From Psychrobacter fulvigenes (GTDB taxonomy: Bacteria; Pseudomonadota; Gammaproteobacteria; Pseudomonadales; Moraxellaceae), in assembly GCF_904846155.1 (NCBI RefSeq), contig NZ_CAJGZP010000001.1, forward strand, positions 2,666,001 through 2,730,000: a stretch of 64,000 nucleotides of DNA, read 5' to 3'. How positions within the stretch are numbered: position 1 is the stretch's first letter; each line of letters opens with the position of its first letter. The position numbers and the translations under genes are program-made. Shown one piece after another: positions 48,955-59,694 of the stretch. The notes beneath the pieces were generated by a model. That model saw only the letters and a program-made list of their open reading frames with translations, was not told the DNA's origin and did not search any database.

Positions 48955-49019
48955 ATTGGTCTCTACCACCTAATATTTTACTTAAAATTATAATGTAGTT
49001 TTCTATCTATCTATTTTAG

Positions 49020-49655
49020 TTACTGATGTTGACGCATCTTCCAAACCAATGCATCAATACCAGCTGATAAACCAGTCACATAATTCGCCTTGCGAAAATG
49101 TGGCGTAATGTCTTTATCAATAATCTGAGCAACAGTCTCGTTTGTGAGGGTCTCTTCAATATCAAGGCCAGTCAGGATATACATCTGTCTATCATCCAAA
49201 GCCAAAAGAATCACCAAACCATTATTATTATCAGGACTGCCTAGCGCCCAACTCTTTGCCACCGTCATCGCATAATCGAAGATTGGCATATCCTCTGTGG
49301 TTGCTACAAGGACAACTCCCATTTGTAGCAACCCTTCTTTATCAACCTCTTTGAGCTTTTCATTTAAAAACTCAATTTCAGCATTGCTCAGCGTTGCAGT
49401 GAAGTCATTAACAGGGCTTTTAAGCTGCTCTCCTAACGTTTCTGGCGCAATATAACGTGATTCAGACTGTTCATCTATTAAAGATACTGGAATATAAGGC
49501 TCTGCTGTTAAAGCCTGAGCCTTGCTAGTTTTATTTTCAGTATTTTGAATCGAGTCAGCGGCACTGTTGCAACCACTTACAGCTAAATGAGCCATTAAAA
49601 AAGTGGTTAGAACAATACCTTTCCCAAGCTTAATCCATGTATTATATGACTTCAT
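49020..49655 (-). CDS. TPM-domain lipoprotein
   Basis: A 211-aa predicted lipoprotein: signal with lipobox LAVSGC (Cys about residue 29), then a TPM domain (LSNAEIEFLNEKLKEVDKEG, GSPDNNNGLVILLALDDRQM, ITPHFRKANYVTGLSAGIDA). It lacks the Gly-rich tail of its neighbour and looks like a duplicated, simplified copy. It lies 6 bp after lemA. Confidence 0.82.
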   Translation of the reverse strand: MKSYNTWIKLGKGIVLTTFLMAHLAVSGCNSAADSIQNTENKTSKAQALTAEPYIPVSLIDEQSESRYIAPETLGEQLKSPVNDFTATLSNAEIEFLNEKLKEVDKEGLLQMGVVLVATTEDMPIFDYAMTVAKSWALGSPDNNNGLVILLALDDRQMYILTGLDIEETLTNETVAQIIDKDITPHFRKANYVTGLSAGIDALVWKMRQHQ

Positions 49656-49661
49656 TAAGAC

Positions 49662-50273
49662 CTACTCACCAAAATCAACCGTTGGGGCAGTCGATATCGC
49701 TTCTTCATTATCTACATTGAAGTTTGGCTTGGTATCCATACCGAATACTTTTGCCGTGATATTGGTTGGGAATTGACGTACGGTGGTGTTGTAACCCTGT
49801 ACTTCTTGGATATAACGATTACGTGCAACGGTAATGCGGTTTTCAGTGCCTTCTAGCTGCGCCTGCAAATCTTGGAACAAAGCATCAGACTTTAGCTCAG
49901 GGTAACGCTCAGAGACTGCCATCAAGCGTGATAACGCGCCGCCCATCTGCGCTTGTGCTTCTGCATAACGCTCCATCGCTTGTGGGTCATTGAGCACTTC
50001 TGGCGTTATGTTGATGCTACCTGCACGCGAGCGCGCTTCAGCCACTTGAGTGAATACTTCTTGTTCTTGATCCGCATACTGCTGCACAACTTTTACCAAG
50101 TTTGGTACCAAGTCCGAACGACGCTGATATTGGTTGACCACTTCTGACCAAGCTGCGGTTACTTGCTCGTCTTGCGCCTGTAAATTGTTATAGCCACAAC
50201 CTGTCAAGCCGACTGTTGATGTTGCTAATACTGCTGATAGTAGCATGGGTTTTAAAATAGATTTACGCGTCAT
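49662..50273 (-). CDS. lemA: LemA family protein
   Basis: A 203-aa LemA protein with a lipoprotein signal (VLATSTVGLTGCGYNN) instead of the more common transmembrane helix. The four-helix core is clear: QDEQVTAAWSEVVNQYQRRS, DLVPNLVKVVQQYADQEQEV, SRLMAVSERYPELKSD and ENRITVARNRYIQEVQGYN. It heads the lemA-TPM-TPM-TPM set. Confidence 0.92.
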   Translation of the reverse strand: MTRKSILKPMLLSAVLATSTVGLTGCGYNNLQAQDEQVTAAWSEVVNQYQRRSDLVPNLVKVVQQYADQEQEVFTQVAEARSRAGSINITPEVLNDPQAMERYAEAQAQMGGALSRLMAVSERYPELKSDALFQDLQAQLEGTENRITVARNRYIQEVQGYNTTVRQFPTNITAKVFGMDTKPNFNVDNEEAISTAPTVDFGE

Positions 50274-51341
50274 ATGTGTTTCTCCTAATAAAAATAAATA
50301 TCTCTAGGTAGTAAAAAATAATGAACTACTTATCCATATAGTGAGTCCTAAATAAAAAGAGTACAGCTTTTACAGCGTGCTACTGGTATAAATTTTCTCT
50401 GCTTGCTCTGCGACTTCGTCACTGTTCGATGCTGCATAAAATTCATCCCAGTAGCACTGTATTTATTTTATAGTGGATCGACTATACAAGGTTTTATATT
50501 TGCAATAGCATTTACCTCTAACCATGCTGCTAATAATGGCGTTATCGTAGTGGCTTTACAATTCACCGTTACCAAAACACAACCACTGAGCCAATTATAA
50601 GGCTCAAAAAGACTCATTTGACTTCGCTTGCTAATACCTTCATATCTTATCATCGTTAGTGATACTTTCTTGCATCGCAACCCTTGGTCGCCATTTTACA
50701 CCATCTCATCGAAGAGCTGACTATGATTAGCTTTAGTCGAAAAACAGCCTATAACCACACATCCGTTTACTAACTTAAAAATAAATAAACTAAACACTCT
50801 ATAATCATAAAAATCTCTAGTAATTGCTATGAAATTATGGCAAATTGCAGTTACGTAGCCGTATGGTTTGCATACAATTAGTAGTGGACTTATCTTTTAG
50901 TTAGTATAGTCCCCTTATAGATTGGCAAACTTCCTTCTTAGTTTATAACTCTCTAACGTGTAGGATGCTATAAGCTTCAAGGATTTTCGCTCAATCAGCA
51001 CAACCAAAGCAGCTAATTTTAGTTTGAATGCTATCAGTATATTGATTGGTATTTAATTATAATAACCACCTGTTTTATCCGCTGGGCTATTTATTATTTA
51101 CCTATTCTGATTGCGACATGTCATCATACCGTAATGACCAGAAAGGCAAAAGGAATTGCGACCGCAGCTAGATCTACATGAACGCTGGTAGCGTTGATGA
51201 TCAGCCAAGCGGATAAACATAGACAACTACAATCTATCCTAAGTGCTTAAAATGATGTTGTTAGAGTGGATTGACTATATCGGTTTAGAAACCTGTCAAT
51301 ACTGAATATCAGCACTTTGAGATAGTTTGAGGAATAACAAT
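50274..51341. other. Non-coding region between lemA and the AGCS transporter
   Basis: 1068 bp between divergent genes. It is AT-rich with short open frames that lack ribosome-binding sites. The only structure I noted is a small AACGCT/AGCGTT hairpin near 51182. No repeat family or RNA gene is recognisable. Confidence 0.45.
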
Positions 51342-52904
51342 ATGGAAGGTTTAGTCAATTTAGCAAACTCAATTATCTGGAGTCCGGCACTGATCTATCT
51401 GTGCTTGGGTGCAGGTCTGTTTTATTCTATTATGACGCGCTTTGTACAAGTGCGCCTGTTCAAAGAGATGCTTAGACTGCTATTTAGAGGTAAGCCTGAT
51501 AACGATGGTATCTCATCATTTCAGGCACTTGCCGTTTCATTAGCAGGACGTGTGGGAATGGGTAACATCGCAGGTGTCGCAGCTGCTATCGGTTTCGGTG
51601 GCCCAGGTGCGGTATTTTGGATGTGGGTTGTGGCATTCTTAGGTGCCTCTACCGCTTACGTCGAGTCCACACTCGGTCAGATTTATAAAGAGCGCGATGT
51701 CATCACTGGCGAATATCGCGGTGGCCCTGCTTATTATTTTGAGCGGGCACTTGGTCAAAAGTGGTATGGCATTTTATTTGCTATTGCTTCTATTATTGCG
51801 TGTGGTGTGTTCTTACCAGGCGTACAAGCAAACGGTGTGATAAACGCGGTCGCTCAGGTCGCTGGTGAAGGTTCAGTCATCAACTTAGCAGGCATGGACG
51901 TTGGTTCAACTCGTCTTTTCGCATTGGTCATTATCTTAGCTGTTTTAGGCTTTATCATTTTTGGTGGTATTAAGCGTATTGCAACCTTTACTGAATATGC
52001 TGTACCGTTTATGGCGTTGGGTTACATTTTACTTGCGCTACTCATCATGTTTACCAACTTCAGCATGATCCCACAAGTATTCGGTATGATCATCGGTGAT
52101 GCCTTTACTGCACAAGCAGGCTTCGGTGCTGCAATCGGTTGGGGTGTCAAACGTGGTATTTACTCCAACGAAGCTGGTCAAGGTACAGGCCCTCACGCTG
52201 CTGCGGCAGCTGCTGTTGATCATCCAGCACAGCAAGGCTTGGTTCAGGCGTTCTCTGTCTATGTCGATACGCTTTTAGTTTGTTCTGCTACTGCCTTTAT
52301 GATCTTATCTACAGGTATGTACAACATTCAGGGCACTCTGGCTGATGGTCAATTCATCGTCCAAAATGTAGCCGCTGATATCGAGATTAACTCACCATCA
52401 TTCACCCAAATGGCGATGGAATCTGTATACGGTAATTTTGGTGATACCTTTATTGCTGTAGCCGTATTCTTCTTTGCCTTTACGACCATCTTAGCGTACT
52501 ACTATATCGCTGAAGTGAATATCTCCTACCTCACCCGCTCTATGGGTAAGGGCGCGTCTAAAGTTGGTCTGTTTGTCGTAAAATTAGTCATCATGTTTAT
52601 GGTTGCTTATGGTGCGCTTAATAGTTCAGGCTACATCTGGGGACTTGGCGATGTTGGCGTTGGCTTGATGGCATGGCTCAACATTGTTGGTATTATCATT
52701 ATCTTCTTTGTAGCACGCCCAGCCATTGATATTTTACGTGACTATGAAGCACAGCTCAAAGCTGGTGGCGGTACGAGTTATAATAGATTCACGTTTGATC
52801 CTAAGAAGTTCGGCATCAAAAATGCCACTTATTGGGAAGAGCGTCATCTACAAGAGCAAGAAATGCTAAAGCGCGAAGCGCTAGATAAAGAGCCTAGAGT
52901 GTAA
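51342..52904 (+). CDS. Alanine/glycine:cation symporter (AGCS family)
   Basis: A 520-aa sodium-coupled amino-acid transporter with about ten hydrophobic helices. AGCS motifs are strong: ALAVSLAGRVGMGNIAGVAA, GPGAVFWMWVVAFLGASTAY and KRGIYSNEAGQGTGPHAAAA. ATG 51342 (MEGLVNLANSIIW) is chosen, with GAGG upstream. The substrate is likely alanine or glycine, by family only. Confidence 0.94.
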   Translation: MEGLVNLANSIIWSPALIYLCLGAGLFYSIMTRFVQVRLFKEMLRLLFRGKPDNDGISSFQALAVSLAGRVGMGNIAGVAAAIGFGGPGAVFWMWVVAFLGASTAYVESTLGQIYKERDVITGEYRGGPAYYFERALGQKWYGILFAIASIIACGVFLPGVQANGVINAVAQVAGEGSVINLAGMDVGSTRLFALVIILAVLGFIIFGGIKRIATFTEYAVPFMALGYILLALLIMFTNFSMIPQVFGMIIGDAFTAQAGFGAAIGWGVKRGIYSNEAGQGTGPHAAAAAAVDHPAQQGLVQAFSVYVDTLLVCSATAFMILSTGMYNIQGTLADGQFIVQNVAADIEINSPSFTQMAMESVYGNFGDTFIAVAVFFFAFTTILAYYYIAEVNISYLTRSMGKGASKVGLFVVKLVIMFMVAYGALNSSGYIWGLGDVGVGLMAWLNIVGIIIIFFVARPAIDILRDYEAQLKAGGGTSYNRFTFDPKKFGIKNATYWEERHLQEQEMLKREALDKEPRV

Positions 52905-52967
52905 TAGCACTTTGTTAAAAGCTCTGTATTACTAGCCTTCAGACAATAGTACTGAAATAAAATCAAG

Positions 52968-52999
52968 AAAAGCCCGTGACATCTATCACGGGCTTTTTT
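52968..52999 (+). terminator. Terminator after the AGCS gene
   Basis: AAAAGCCCGTGA pairs with TCACGGGCTTTT around CATCTA and is followed by further T. It is a 12-bp stem, 64 bp past the stop. Confidence 0.92.
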
Positions 53000-53111
53000 G
53001 TGGTTTGCTATTTTTGCTTAGCTTCTAGTGTATGTCTAACTCCTATAACTTATGCATAAATCCCATCACCATATAGTTGTCTAGTTGTCTGTTAATAGCT
53101 CCCACACACAA

Positions 53112-53140
53112 ATAAGCCCAGCGCTTAGGGCTGGGCTTAT
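53112..53140 (-). terminator. Terminator after the FAS1 lipoprotein gene
   Basis: ATAAGCCCAG (53112-53121) pairs with CTGGGCTTAT (53131-53140), a 10-bp stem. It lies about 50 bp past the minus-strand stop, with a TTATTTGTG tail on that strand. Confidence 0.7.
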
Positions 53141-53190
53141 GAATTATATACGTTAAATTAGTAGCACGTATTTACTCTGGTAGCGCTTAT

Positions 53191-53817
53191 TTACTCTGGT
53201 AGTAGGACAGCATCGATAACATGAACCACACCATTTGTCGCCATAATATCTGTGGCTGCGATGTTCGCAGTGCCACCGTTGGCAGCAGTAATGACATTGG
53301 CATCACTGATCATAAAGGCTTTACCGTTAACGGTCGTGATGTCAGTACCATAAGGAATATCTGCTGCTTTTACCACTGCATCAGGAACAACATGATACGT
53401 CAGTACGCTGGTGAGTAATTCTTTATCTGCTAAGAGCTCGTCTTGCGTGATACCTAGAGTCTCCAATAACTTAGCAAAAGCGTCATTGGTCGGAGCAAAG
53501 ACCGTGAATTGACCATCAGAGGCCAGTGTCTGGTCAAGATCAGCAGCCTGCAAAGCTGCTACTAAGGTAGATAAGTCTTCATTGCCAGCCGCAAGCTCAG
53601 TGATATTTTGGTTAGCGACCACTTCAGCATTTGCCATATCAGTATCCGCCGTAGGCTCAGCGTCAACCATAGGTTCTGCATCGACCATAGGCTCTGTCAT
53701 CACTTCGGTCGTGGCTTCAGGCTCGACTGGCTCAGTCACTGTCTCGGTGTCATTACAAGCTGCTAATGAGACTGCTGCTGTAACAACGGCGATAGATAAT
53801 AAATTCTTCTTTAACAT
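53191..53817 (-). CDS. Fasciclin (FAS1) domain lipoprotein
   Basis: A 208-aa predicted lipoprotein: signal with lipobox SLAAC (Cys 21), an acidic Thr/Glu/Val linker with MVDAEPMVDAEP repeats, and one FAS1 domain. FAS1 motifs are GQFTVFAPTNDAFAKLLETL, LTSVLTYHVVPDAVVKA and TNGVVHVIDAVLLPE. The 19-bp unit around the stop codon is duplicated immediately downstream (53168-53203). Role: probable cell-surface adhesion or matrix protein. Confidence 0.9.
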   Translation of the reverse strand: MLKKNLLSIAVVTAAVSLAACNDTETVTEPVEPEATTEVMTEPMVDAEPMVDAEPTADTDMANAEVVANQNITELAAGNEDLSTLVAALQAADLDQTLASDGQFTVFAPTNDAFAKLLETLGITQDELLADKELLTSVLTYHVVPDAVVKAADIPYGTDITTVNGKAFMISDANVITAANGGTANIAATDIMATNGVVHVIDAVLLPE

Positions 53818-53911
53818 AGGTATTTCCTTATATCGACTTGAACTAGCTGTGACTAAAAAGTATTTAAGATCACAGCCAGATGTGGGTTTTCAATCTGTTG
53901 GCTGTTAAGCT

Positions 53912-54502
53912 TTATTTTGGTAATAGCACTTTATCAATCACGTGTACCACGCCATTTGTCGCGGCAAGATCGGTTTTGACAATGTTAGCAGTACGGCCAT
54001 TTTCATCCATCAATGTACCTTGCGGAGTGACAGTCAATGTATCTTCGCTTAGCATCATGACATTGCCCGCCTGCACATTTTTAGCATATACTGGCATCTC
54101 GGCGCTGATCACGTGGTAGCCTAATATTTTGGTTAATAGCGGCTTGTTGGCAAACAGCTGCTCTTTACTCAAGTTAGTCTCTTGTAATACTTGTGCAAAG
54201 GCGGCGTTGGTTGGTGCAAAAATAGTGAAATTTGCATTAGGGTCAGAGAGAGCACCAGCGATACCTGCTGCTTGCACAGCTTCGACCAATAGCGAAAAGT
54301 CTGCATTACTCTGAGCAATCTGTACCACGTTCATCTCAGCGACAGGTTTACTCGTAGTTGATGCTACTTGAGCTGGTGCTGATTGAGTGGCAGTCGTGGC
54401 TTTGATCGATGCATCTTTGTTTGGCATCATGTTATTACAAGCGCTTAAGCCAGCGATTGAAACTGCCAATGTGCCAAGGGTTGCAAGTTTGGTAAACTTC
54501 AT
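53912..54502 (-). CDS. Fasciclin (FAS1) domain lipoprotein, tandem paralogue
   Basis: A 196-aa predicted lipoprotein with lipobox GLSAC (Cys about 22), a short Ala/Thr/Ser linker and one FAS1 domain (NFTIFAPTNAAFAQVLQETN, LTKILGYHVISAEM, TNGVVHVIDKVLLPK). The frame is open upstream to 54589, but ATG 54502 has AAGGA 7 nt before it and a clean signal peptide. It lies 94 bp before the first FAS1 gene on the same strand; the pair arose by duplication. Confidence 0.88.
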   Translation of the reverse strand: MKFTKLATLGTLAVSIAGLSACNNMMPNKDASIKATTATQSAPAQVASTTSKPVAEMNVVQIAQSNADFSLLVEAVQAAGIAGALSDPNANFTIFAPTNAAFAQVLQETNLSKEQLFANKPLLTKILGYHVISAEMPVYAKNVQAGNVMMLSEDTLTVTPQGTLMDENGRTANIVKTDLAATNGVVHVIDKVLLPK

Positions 54503-55170
54503 ATTCATATCCTTGATAATGAAAGGTATATTGCTTTTAAGTAAGCAATTAAATGAGCTAATAAGTTTTTCGTCAGAACCCCTATGCATTTTTGAAAAAC
54601 TAGGCTTCTTTAATCAGGTTTCTTTAATTAGGTTTCTTTATAAGACTATTAAAAAAGCAGCAATTAAAAAATGACTCTCAACCACTGCCTGTGATAATTG
54701 ATTGACTACCAATAGCTAGCCATTTGTAAACAATACTTATAAAAGAACAAATCTAGTAAAATCAAGTTAGCATATAAAAAAACTTTAACTATTTGCTTTT
54801 ACGCGCTTTTTGTCACCAACTTGTAAGTTTTGTCAGTTTTATAAGTACAGTATCGTTTTTTAGAAACTTAATATAATTTCATTTATAATCAGCGAGTTAA
54901 CGATAAAATCCAAACCTAGCATAAGCATATCTAACGCAAGGTCGAGTATTGTGATAATAGAGTAGTGACAGAATACGTCACGCAAACAGTAGATTGATGT
55001 CTTGTTTGGTTATTGCCAAGCATGGATAGCGACATCACTCAGAGAGACGCAGTTTTCATGCTAGAATATTGCAGATTTGTGCCTCTATGTTTTTATCATT
55101 TTTATAACTTTTAGTATGGCTTTTAACGTTTTTCCTTTCATTCAATATTGATAATATAAGCAGTGTTCCC
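54503..55170. other. Intergenic region upstream of metH
   Basis: 668 bp of AT-rich DNA between divergent genes. No gene and no cobalamin or SAM riboswitch is recognisable to me. Only a small GTGAC/GTCAC hairpin near 54967 is seen. Confidence 0.4.
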
Positions 55171-58100
55171 ATGACGCAAAAGACGACTTCTCCAACCTCT
55201 CCTCAAGCTGTCGATGGCTTTGTCCTAACACCACCTGCAGTATTTCCTTATAAAGAACAGCAACTAAGCGCACGCGCCCGAATCGTTGAGCAAATGCAAA
55301 AGCGCATCCTGATGCTTGATGGCGCGATGGGTACGCATATTCAGAACTATAAGCTAGAAGAAGCGGACTATCGCGGCGAGCGCTTTGCTGATATTAGCCA
55401 AGACGTGCGCGGTAATAACGATTTGCTTGTGCTAACACAGCTGCACATGATTAAAGAGATTCACAGTGACCACCTAACGGCTGGTGCAGATATCATCGAG
55501 ACCAATACCTTTAATGGCACGCGCCTATCGATGTCTGACTACGATATGGAATATCTGGTGCCAGAGCTGAACAAGACTGCGGCCAAGATTGCCCGCGAAG
55601 CTGCTGATGAATTTACTGCTAAGACCCCTGACAAGCCACGCTTCGTCGCTGGAGTCGTTGGCCCAACGTCTCGTACTTGCTCGCTATCCCCTGATGTCAA
55701 TGACCCTGCCTTTCGTAACATTACTTTTGATGAGCTGGTGCTGAACTATCGTGAAGCGACGCTGGCGCTGATAGAAGGCGGTGTCGATATCATCTTGATT
55801 GAGACCATATTTGATACGCTTAATGCTAAAGCAGCGATATTTGCCATCACTGGCGTATTCGATGATATCGGCTTTGAATTACCGATTATGATTTCGGGTA
55901 CAATTACCGATGCCTCAGGCCGCACACTATCTGGTCAAACAGCTGAAGCGTTTTATAACTCGATTCGCCATGCCAAGCCGTTATCTGTTGGTTTCAACTG
56001 CGCGCTCGGTGCTGATGCGCTGCGCCCGCATATCCAAACGCTGTCTAATATCGCCAATATGTATGTCTCCGCGCATCCAAATGCGGGTCTGCCGAATGAG
56101 TTTGGTGAATACGATGAAACTGCCGAAGAAACCACTGCCCTGCTTGAAGGCTTTGCCAAAGCGGGTATCTTAAACATCGTCGGCGGCTGCTGCGGTACGA
56201 CGCCTGAGCATATCCGCCAAATAGCCAACATGGTGGCAAACTACCCACCGCGCGAGATTCCTGAAATAGCACCTGCTTGTCGTCTGTCTGGGCTTGAGCC
56301 ATTTAACATCACGTCTGACAGCCTATTCGTCAACGTCGGTGAGCGTACCAACGTCACTGGCTCTAAAAAATTCTTACGTTTGATTAAAACCGAAGCCTAT
56401 ACCGAAGCACTCGATGTCGCCCGTGATCAGGTTGAGGGCGGCGCACAAATCGTCGATATCAACATGGATGAGGGCATGCTCGACTCCAAGCAAGCGATGA
56501 TTCATTTCGTCAACTTGGTCTCTGGTGAGCCTGATATTAGCCGTGTACCCTTGATGCTAGACTCATCTAAATGGGACATCATCGAAGAAGGCCTGAAGCG
56601 TACGCAAGGTAAATGTGTCGTCAACTCTATCTCCTTAAAAGAAGGCTACGATGAGTTCGTCGAACATGCCAAGCTCTGTATGCGCTACGGTGCCGCAGTC
56701 ATTGTTATGGCCTTTGATGAAGACGGACAAGCAGACACCTTTGAACGCAAAATCCAGATCTGTCAGCGCAGCTATGACGTACTGGTCAACGAAGTTGGCT
56801 TCCCGTCTGAGGATATCATCTTTGACCCCAACGTCTTTGCGGTCGCCACAGGTATCACTGAACACAATAACTACGGCGCTGACTTTATCAATGCCACTAA
56901 GTGGATTACGGATAACTTGCCTAATGCGATGGTATCAGGCGGCGTATCTAACGTCTCGTTTAGCTTCCGTGGTAACCCCATCCGTGAAGCCATTAACTCT
57001 GTATTCCTTTACCATGCGATTCAAAACGGTCTGACGATGGGTATCGTCAACCCTGCCATGCTGGAGATATATGACGACATCCCGAAGGAAGCACGCGATG
57101 CGATCGAAGATGTGATGCTCAATCGCAACCAAGGCGAGACGGGGCAAGACGCTACCGAACGCCTAATGACCGTCGCTGAGAGCTTCCAAGGAGATGGGAA
57201 AAAAAAAGACAGCACTGTCGATATGAGCTGGCGCGAAGGCACGGTGGAAGAGCGCATCGCTCATGCACTCGTCAAAGGTATCACTACCTTTATCGAAGCC
57301 GATACCAAAGAGGCATGGGAGAAATACCCGAAACCGCTAGAAGTCATCGAAGGGCCGCTGATGGACGGCATGAACATCGTCGGTGATTTATTTGGCGCGG
57401 GTAAAATGTTCTTACCGCAAGTAGTGAAGTCTGCACGTGTGATGAAGCAATCGGTGGCCTGGCTAAACCCGTACATCGAAGCGGAAAAAGTCGAGGGTGA
57501 GGTCAAAGGTAAAATCCTCATGGCGACCGTCAAAGGTGACGTCCATGACATCGGTAAAAACATCGTCGGTGTGGTACTCGGCTGTAATGGCTATGACATC
57601 GTCGACTTGGGCGTGATGGTACCGTGTGAAAAAATCCTCGATACTGCTATTGCTGAAAAAGTCGATATCATCGGCTTATCTGGTCTGATTACCCCGAGTC
57701 TCGATGAGATGGTCTATGTCGCCAAGCAAATGCAAGAGCGCGGCATGAACCTGCCATTGATGATCGGCGGAGCAACGACCTCTAAAGCCCATACGGCTGT
57801 CAAAGTAGAACCACAATATCAAAACAGTGGCGTTATCTATGTAGCGGATGCCTCACGTTCGGTCGGCGTGGTGACTAAGCTGCTCTCTAAAGAACACCGT
57901 CAAGGCTTGATTGATGAGACCCGCGAAGAGTACATAACAGTCCGTGAGCGTCTCGCCAAACGCCAACCAAAAGCGGCAAAGCTGTCTTATGCCGAATCTA
58001 TCAAGCTTGGCTTTGATTATGACTGGGAAAATTATGTACCGCCTGTACCTAACACCCTAGGCCAAGTGATATTTGACGATTATCCCATCACCAACCTACT

Positions 58101-58950
58101 GCCATACATCGACTGGACACCGTTCTTTATCTCTTGGGGTCTGGCAGGTAAATATCCGAAAATCTTGCAAGATGATGTGGTCGGTGAAGCGGCACGAGAC
58201 TTGTTTGAAAATGCAGAAGACATGCTGCAAAAAATGATCGATGAAAAGTTAATCGTTGCCAAGGGTGTGTTTAAACTGATGCCAGCCAAACGCACTGGCG
58301 CAGATACGGTCACTGTCTATGATAACAGTCCAGCTGATGACGGCAAACCGACTTATCAGTTTGAGCATTTGCGTCAACAAAGCGACAAAGCCAGTGGCAA
58401 GCCGAACTTTAGCTTGGCGGATTTTATCTCGCCATCGGACACCCATACTGATTATCTTGGCGGCTTTACCGTCTCTATAGCGGGTACCGAAGCGCTCGCT
58501 GAAGACTATAAAGCGGCTGGTGATGATTATAACGCCATTATGGTACAGGCTTTGTCTGACCGCTTAGCCGAAGCCTTTGCCGAGCACTTGCATGAGCTGA
58601 TTCGTAAAGACTATTGGGGCTATCAAGCTGATGAGACCCTCACCAACGAAGACCTCATCAAAGAAAAATATGTCGGTATCCGCCCTGCACCGGGCTACCC
58701 TGCCTGTCCTGAGCATACGGAAAAAGGCAAACTGTTTGACTGGCTCGGTACGGTTGAGGCTATCGGTACTAGATTGACTGAAAGCTATGCGATGTGGCCT
58801 GCGTCGTCCGTTAGCGGCTTCTATTACTCGCACCCTGATAGTGAATACTTCAACGTCGGTAAAATCAGTACGGATCAGTTAGAGAGCTATGCTGAGCGTA
58901 AAGGTTGGGATATGAAGACTGCTGAGAAGTGGTTAAATCCGAATTTGTAG
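55171..58950 (+). CDS. metH: Cobalamin-dependent methionine synthase
   Basis: A 1259-aa methyltransferase moving a methyl group from methyltetrahydrofolate to homocysteine. Domains: homocysteine-binding barrel (about 35-360; zinc Cys in [10 protein letters not shown] and [11 protein letters not shown]), pterin barrel (about 375-640; [19 protein letters not shown]), cap plus B12-binding (about 670-910; [20 protein letters not shown] with the cobalt-ligating His) and the AdoMet reactivation domain (about 930-1235; [20 protein letters not shown]). The final codons after FNVGKI differ from a second copy of this end found at 59695, so the 3' end has been rearranged. Confidence 0.98.
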   Translation: MTQKTTSPTSPQAVDGFVLTPPAVFPYKEQQLSARARIVEQMQKRILMLDGAMGTHIQNYKLEEADYRGERFADISQDVRGNNDLLVLTQLHMIKEIHSDHLTAGADIIETNTFNGTRLSMSDYDMEYLVPELNKTAAKIAREAADEFTAKTPDKPRFVAGVVGPTSRTCSLSPDVNDPAFRNITFDELVLNYREATLALIEGGVDIILIETIFDTLNAKAAIFAITGVFDDIGFELPIMISGTITDASGRTLSGQTAEAFYNSIRHAKPLSVGFNCALGADALRPHIQTLSNIANMYVSAHPNAGLPNEFGEYDETAEETTALLEGFAKAGILNIVGGCCGTTPEHIRQIANMVANYPPREIPEIAPACRLSGLEPFNITSDSLFVNVGERTNVTGSKKFLRLIKTEAYTEALDVARDQVEGGAQIVDINMDEGMLDSKQAMIHFVNLVSGEPDISRVPLMLDSSKWDIIEEGLKRTQGKCVVNSISLKEGYDEFVEHAKLCMRYGAAVIVMAFDEDGQADTFERKIQICQRSYDVLVNEVGFPSEDIIFDPNVFAVATGITEHNNYGADFINATKWITDNLPNAMVSGGVSNVSFSFRGNPIREAINSVFLYHAIQNGLTMGIVNPAMLEIYDDIPKEARDAIEDVMLNRNQGETGQDATERLMTVAESFQGDGKKKDSTVDMSWREGTVEERIAHALVKGITTFIEADTKEAWEKYPKPLEVIEGPLMDGMNIVGDLFGAGKMFLPQVVKSARVMKQSVAWLNPYIEAEKVEGEVKGKILMATVKGDVHDIGKNIVGVVLGCNGYDIVDLGVMVPCEKILDTAIAEKVDIIGLSGLITPSLDEMVYVAKQMQERGMNLPLMIGGATTSKAHTAVKVEPQYQNSGVIYVADASRSVGVVTKLLSKEHRQGLIDETREEYITVRERLAKRQPKAAKLSYAESIKLGFDYDWENYVPPVPNTLGQVIFDDYPITNLLPYIDWTPFFISWGLAGKYPKILQDDVVGEAARDLFENAEDMLQKMIDEKLIVAKGVFKLMPAKRTGADTVTVYDNSPADDGKPTYQFEHLRQQSDKASGKPNFSLADFISPSDTHTDYLGGFTVSIAGTEALAEDYKAAGDDYNAIMVQALSDRLAEAFAEHLHELIRKDYWGYQADETLTNEDLIKEKYVGIRPAPGYPACPEHTEKGKLFDWLGTVEAIGTRLTESYAMWPASSVSGFYYSHPDSEYFNVGKISTDQLESYAERKGWDMKTAEKWLNPNL

Positions 58951-58971
58951 ACCGCTACAAAATCTCTATTG

Positions 58972-59031
58972 GCAGACTTTATTTGTCGCAGGTATTGCAC
59001 AGCATTAGACAATGAAGTCTGCTAATATAAT
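58972..59031 (+). promoter_or_regulatory. Promoter/operator region of vapBC
   Basis: An inverted repeat GCAGACTT (58972-58979) / AAGTCTGC (59015-59022) lies just before a TATAAT (59026-59031), which fits a promoter about 35 bp upstream of the antitoxin start. The repeat may be the antitoxin operator, since such operons are usually autoregulated; this is inference. Confidence 0.45.
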
Positions 59032-59065
59032 CCTATATCCTTAAATAGAGATAAGGGGTAAGCAG

Positions 59066-59302
59066 ATGCAAAAAATTACGTTAACGCTCGATGAAGAGGT
59101 TCAAGCCATTATTTATGAGATGGCGCAGGCTGAAAACTTACCACCCAGTCTTTGGTTAAGCCAATTCGTTGAGCGTCAGGTTAAACAGCATCAAGACTGG
59201 TCGCCAGAAGTCAAAGCACTGGCTGGCAGCTGGACGGACTTTCCGAGTTTGGATGAGATTCGGGGTGCTCAAGGGGATGATGCCGAGCGTGAGCCTTTAT
59301 GA
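59066..59302 (+). CDS. vapB: Antitoxin of a VapBC-type module
   Basis: A 78-aa acidic protein starting MQKITLTLDEEVQAIIYEMA, a ribbon-helix-helix-like N-terminus, with a C-terminal toxin-binding arm (LAGSWTDFPSLDEIRGAQGD). It has a GGGG-type site upstream and overlaps the toxin start by 4 nt, the usual coupling of antitoxin and toxin genes. Confidence 0.85.
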   Translation: MQKITLTLDEEVQAIIYEMAQAENLPPSLWLSQFVERQVKQHQDWSPEVKALAGSWTDFPSLDEIRGAQGDDAEREPL

Positions 59303-59694
59303 GCTATGTTTTAGATACCAATACGCTGATTTACTTTTTCAAAGGTGCGGGGCAAGTTGCCTCGCATCTTTATGCCTGTGACCCGTATGAGATTATTATT
59401 CCTACTATTGTTCTCTACGAGCTAAACGTCGGAATCCAAAAATCTACTCATCCTGCTAAACGTCTGGCTCAATTATCTACCCTATTAGAGCAAGTTCAAA
59501 TCTTATCGTTTGGTCGCAGAGAGGCAGAAGTGGCAGCACAGATTCGAGCAACACTTGAGCGTCAGGGCAAACCTATCGGTCCTTATGACATTCAAATTGC
59601 AGGTTGTGCGCTTGCTAACAATGCCACTTTAGTAACGCATAATACAAAAGAGTTTGAACGTGTAGAGGGTTTACAAATTGTTGACTGGTTTTAG
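59299..59694 (+). CDS. vapC: VapC-type PIN-domain ribonuclease toxin
   Basis: A 131-aa PIN-domain protein. Metal-binding acids are D6 (SYVLDTNTLIYFF), E41 (IVLYELNVGI) and D97 (IGPYDIQIAGCAL), with the C-terminal LVTHNTKEFERVEGL motif typical of tRNA- or rRNA-cleaving VapC. The stop codon TAG is followed at once by the start of a duplicated metH end. Confidence 0.92.
   Translation: MSYVLDTNTLIYFFKGAGQVASHLYACDPYEIIIPTIVLYELNVGIQKSTHPAKRLAQLSTLLEQVQILSFGRREAEVAAQIRATLERQGKPIGPYDIQIAGCALANNATLVTHNTKEFERVEGLQIVDWF

Noticed and set aside
50403..50600. Possible small gene upstream of lemA
   Set aside because: No Shine-Dalgarno, composition like the surrounding non-coding DNA, no motif.
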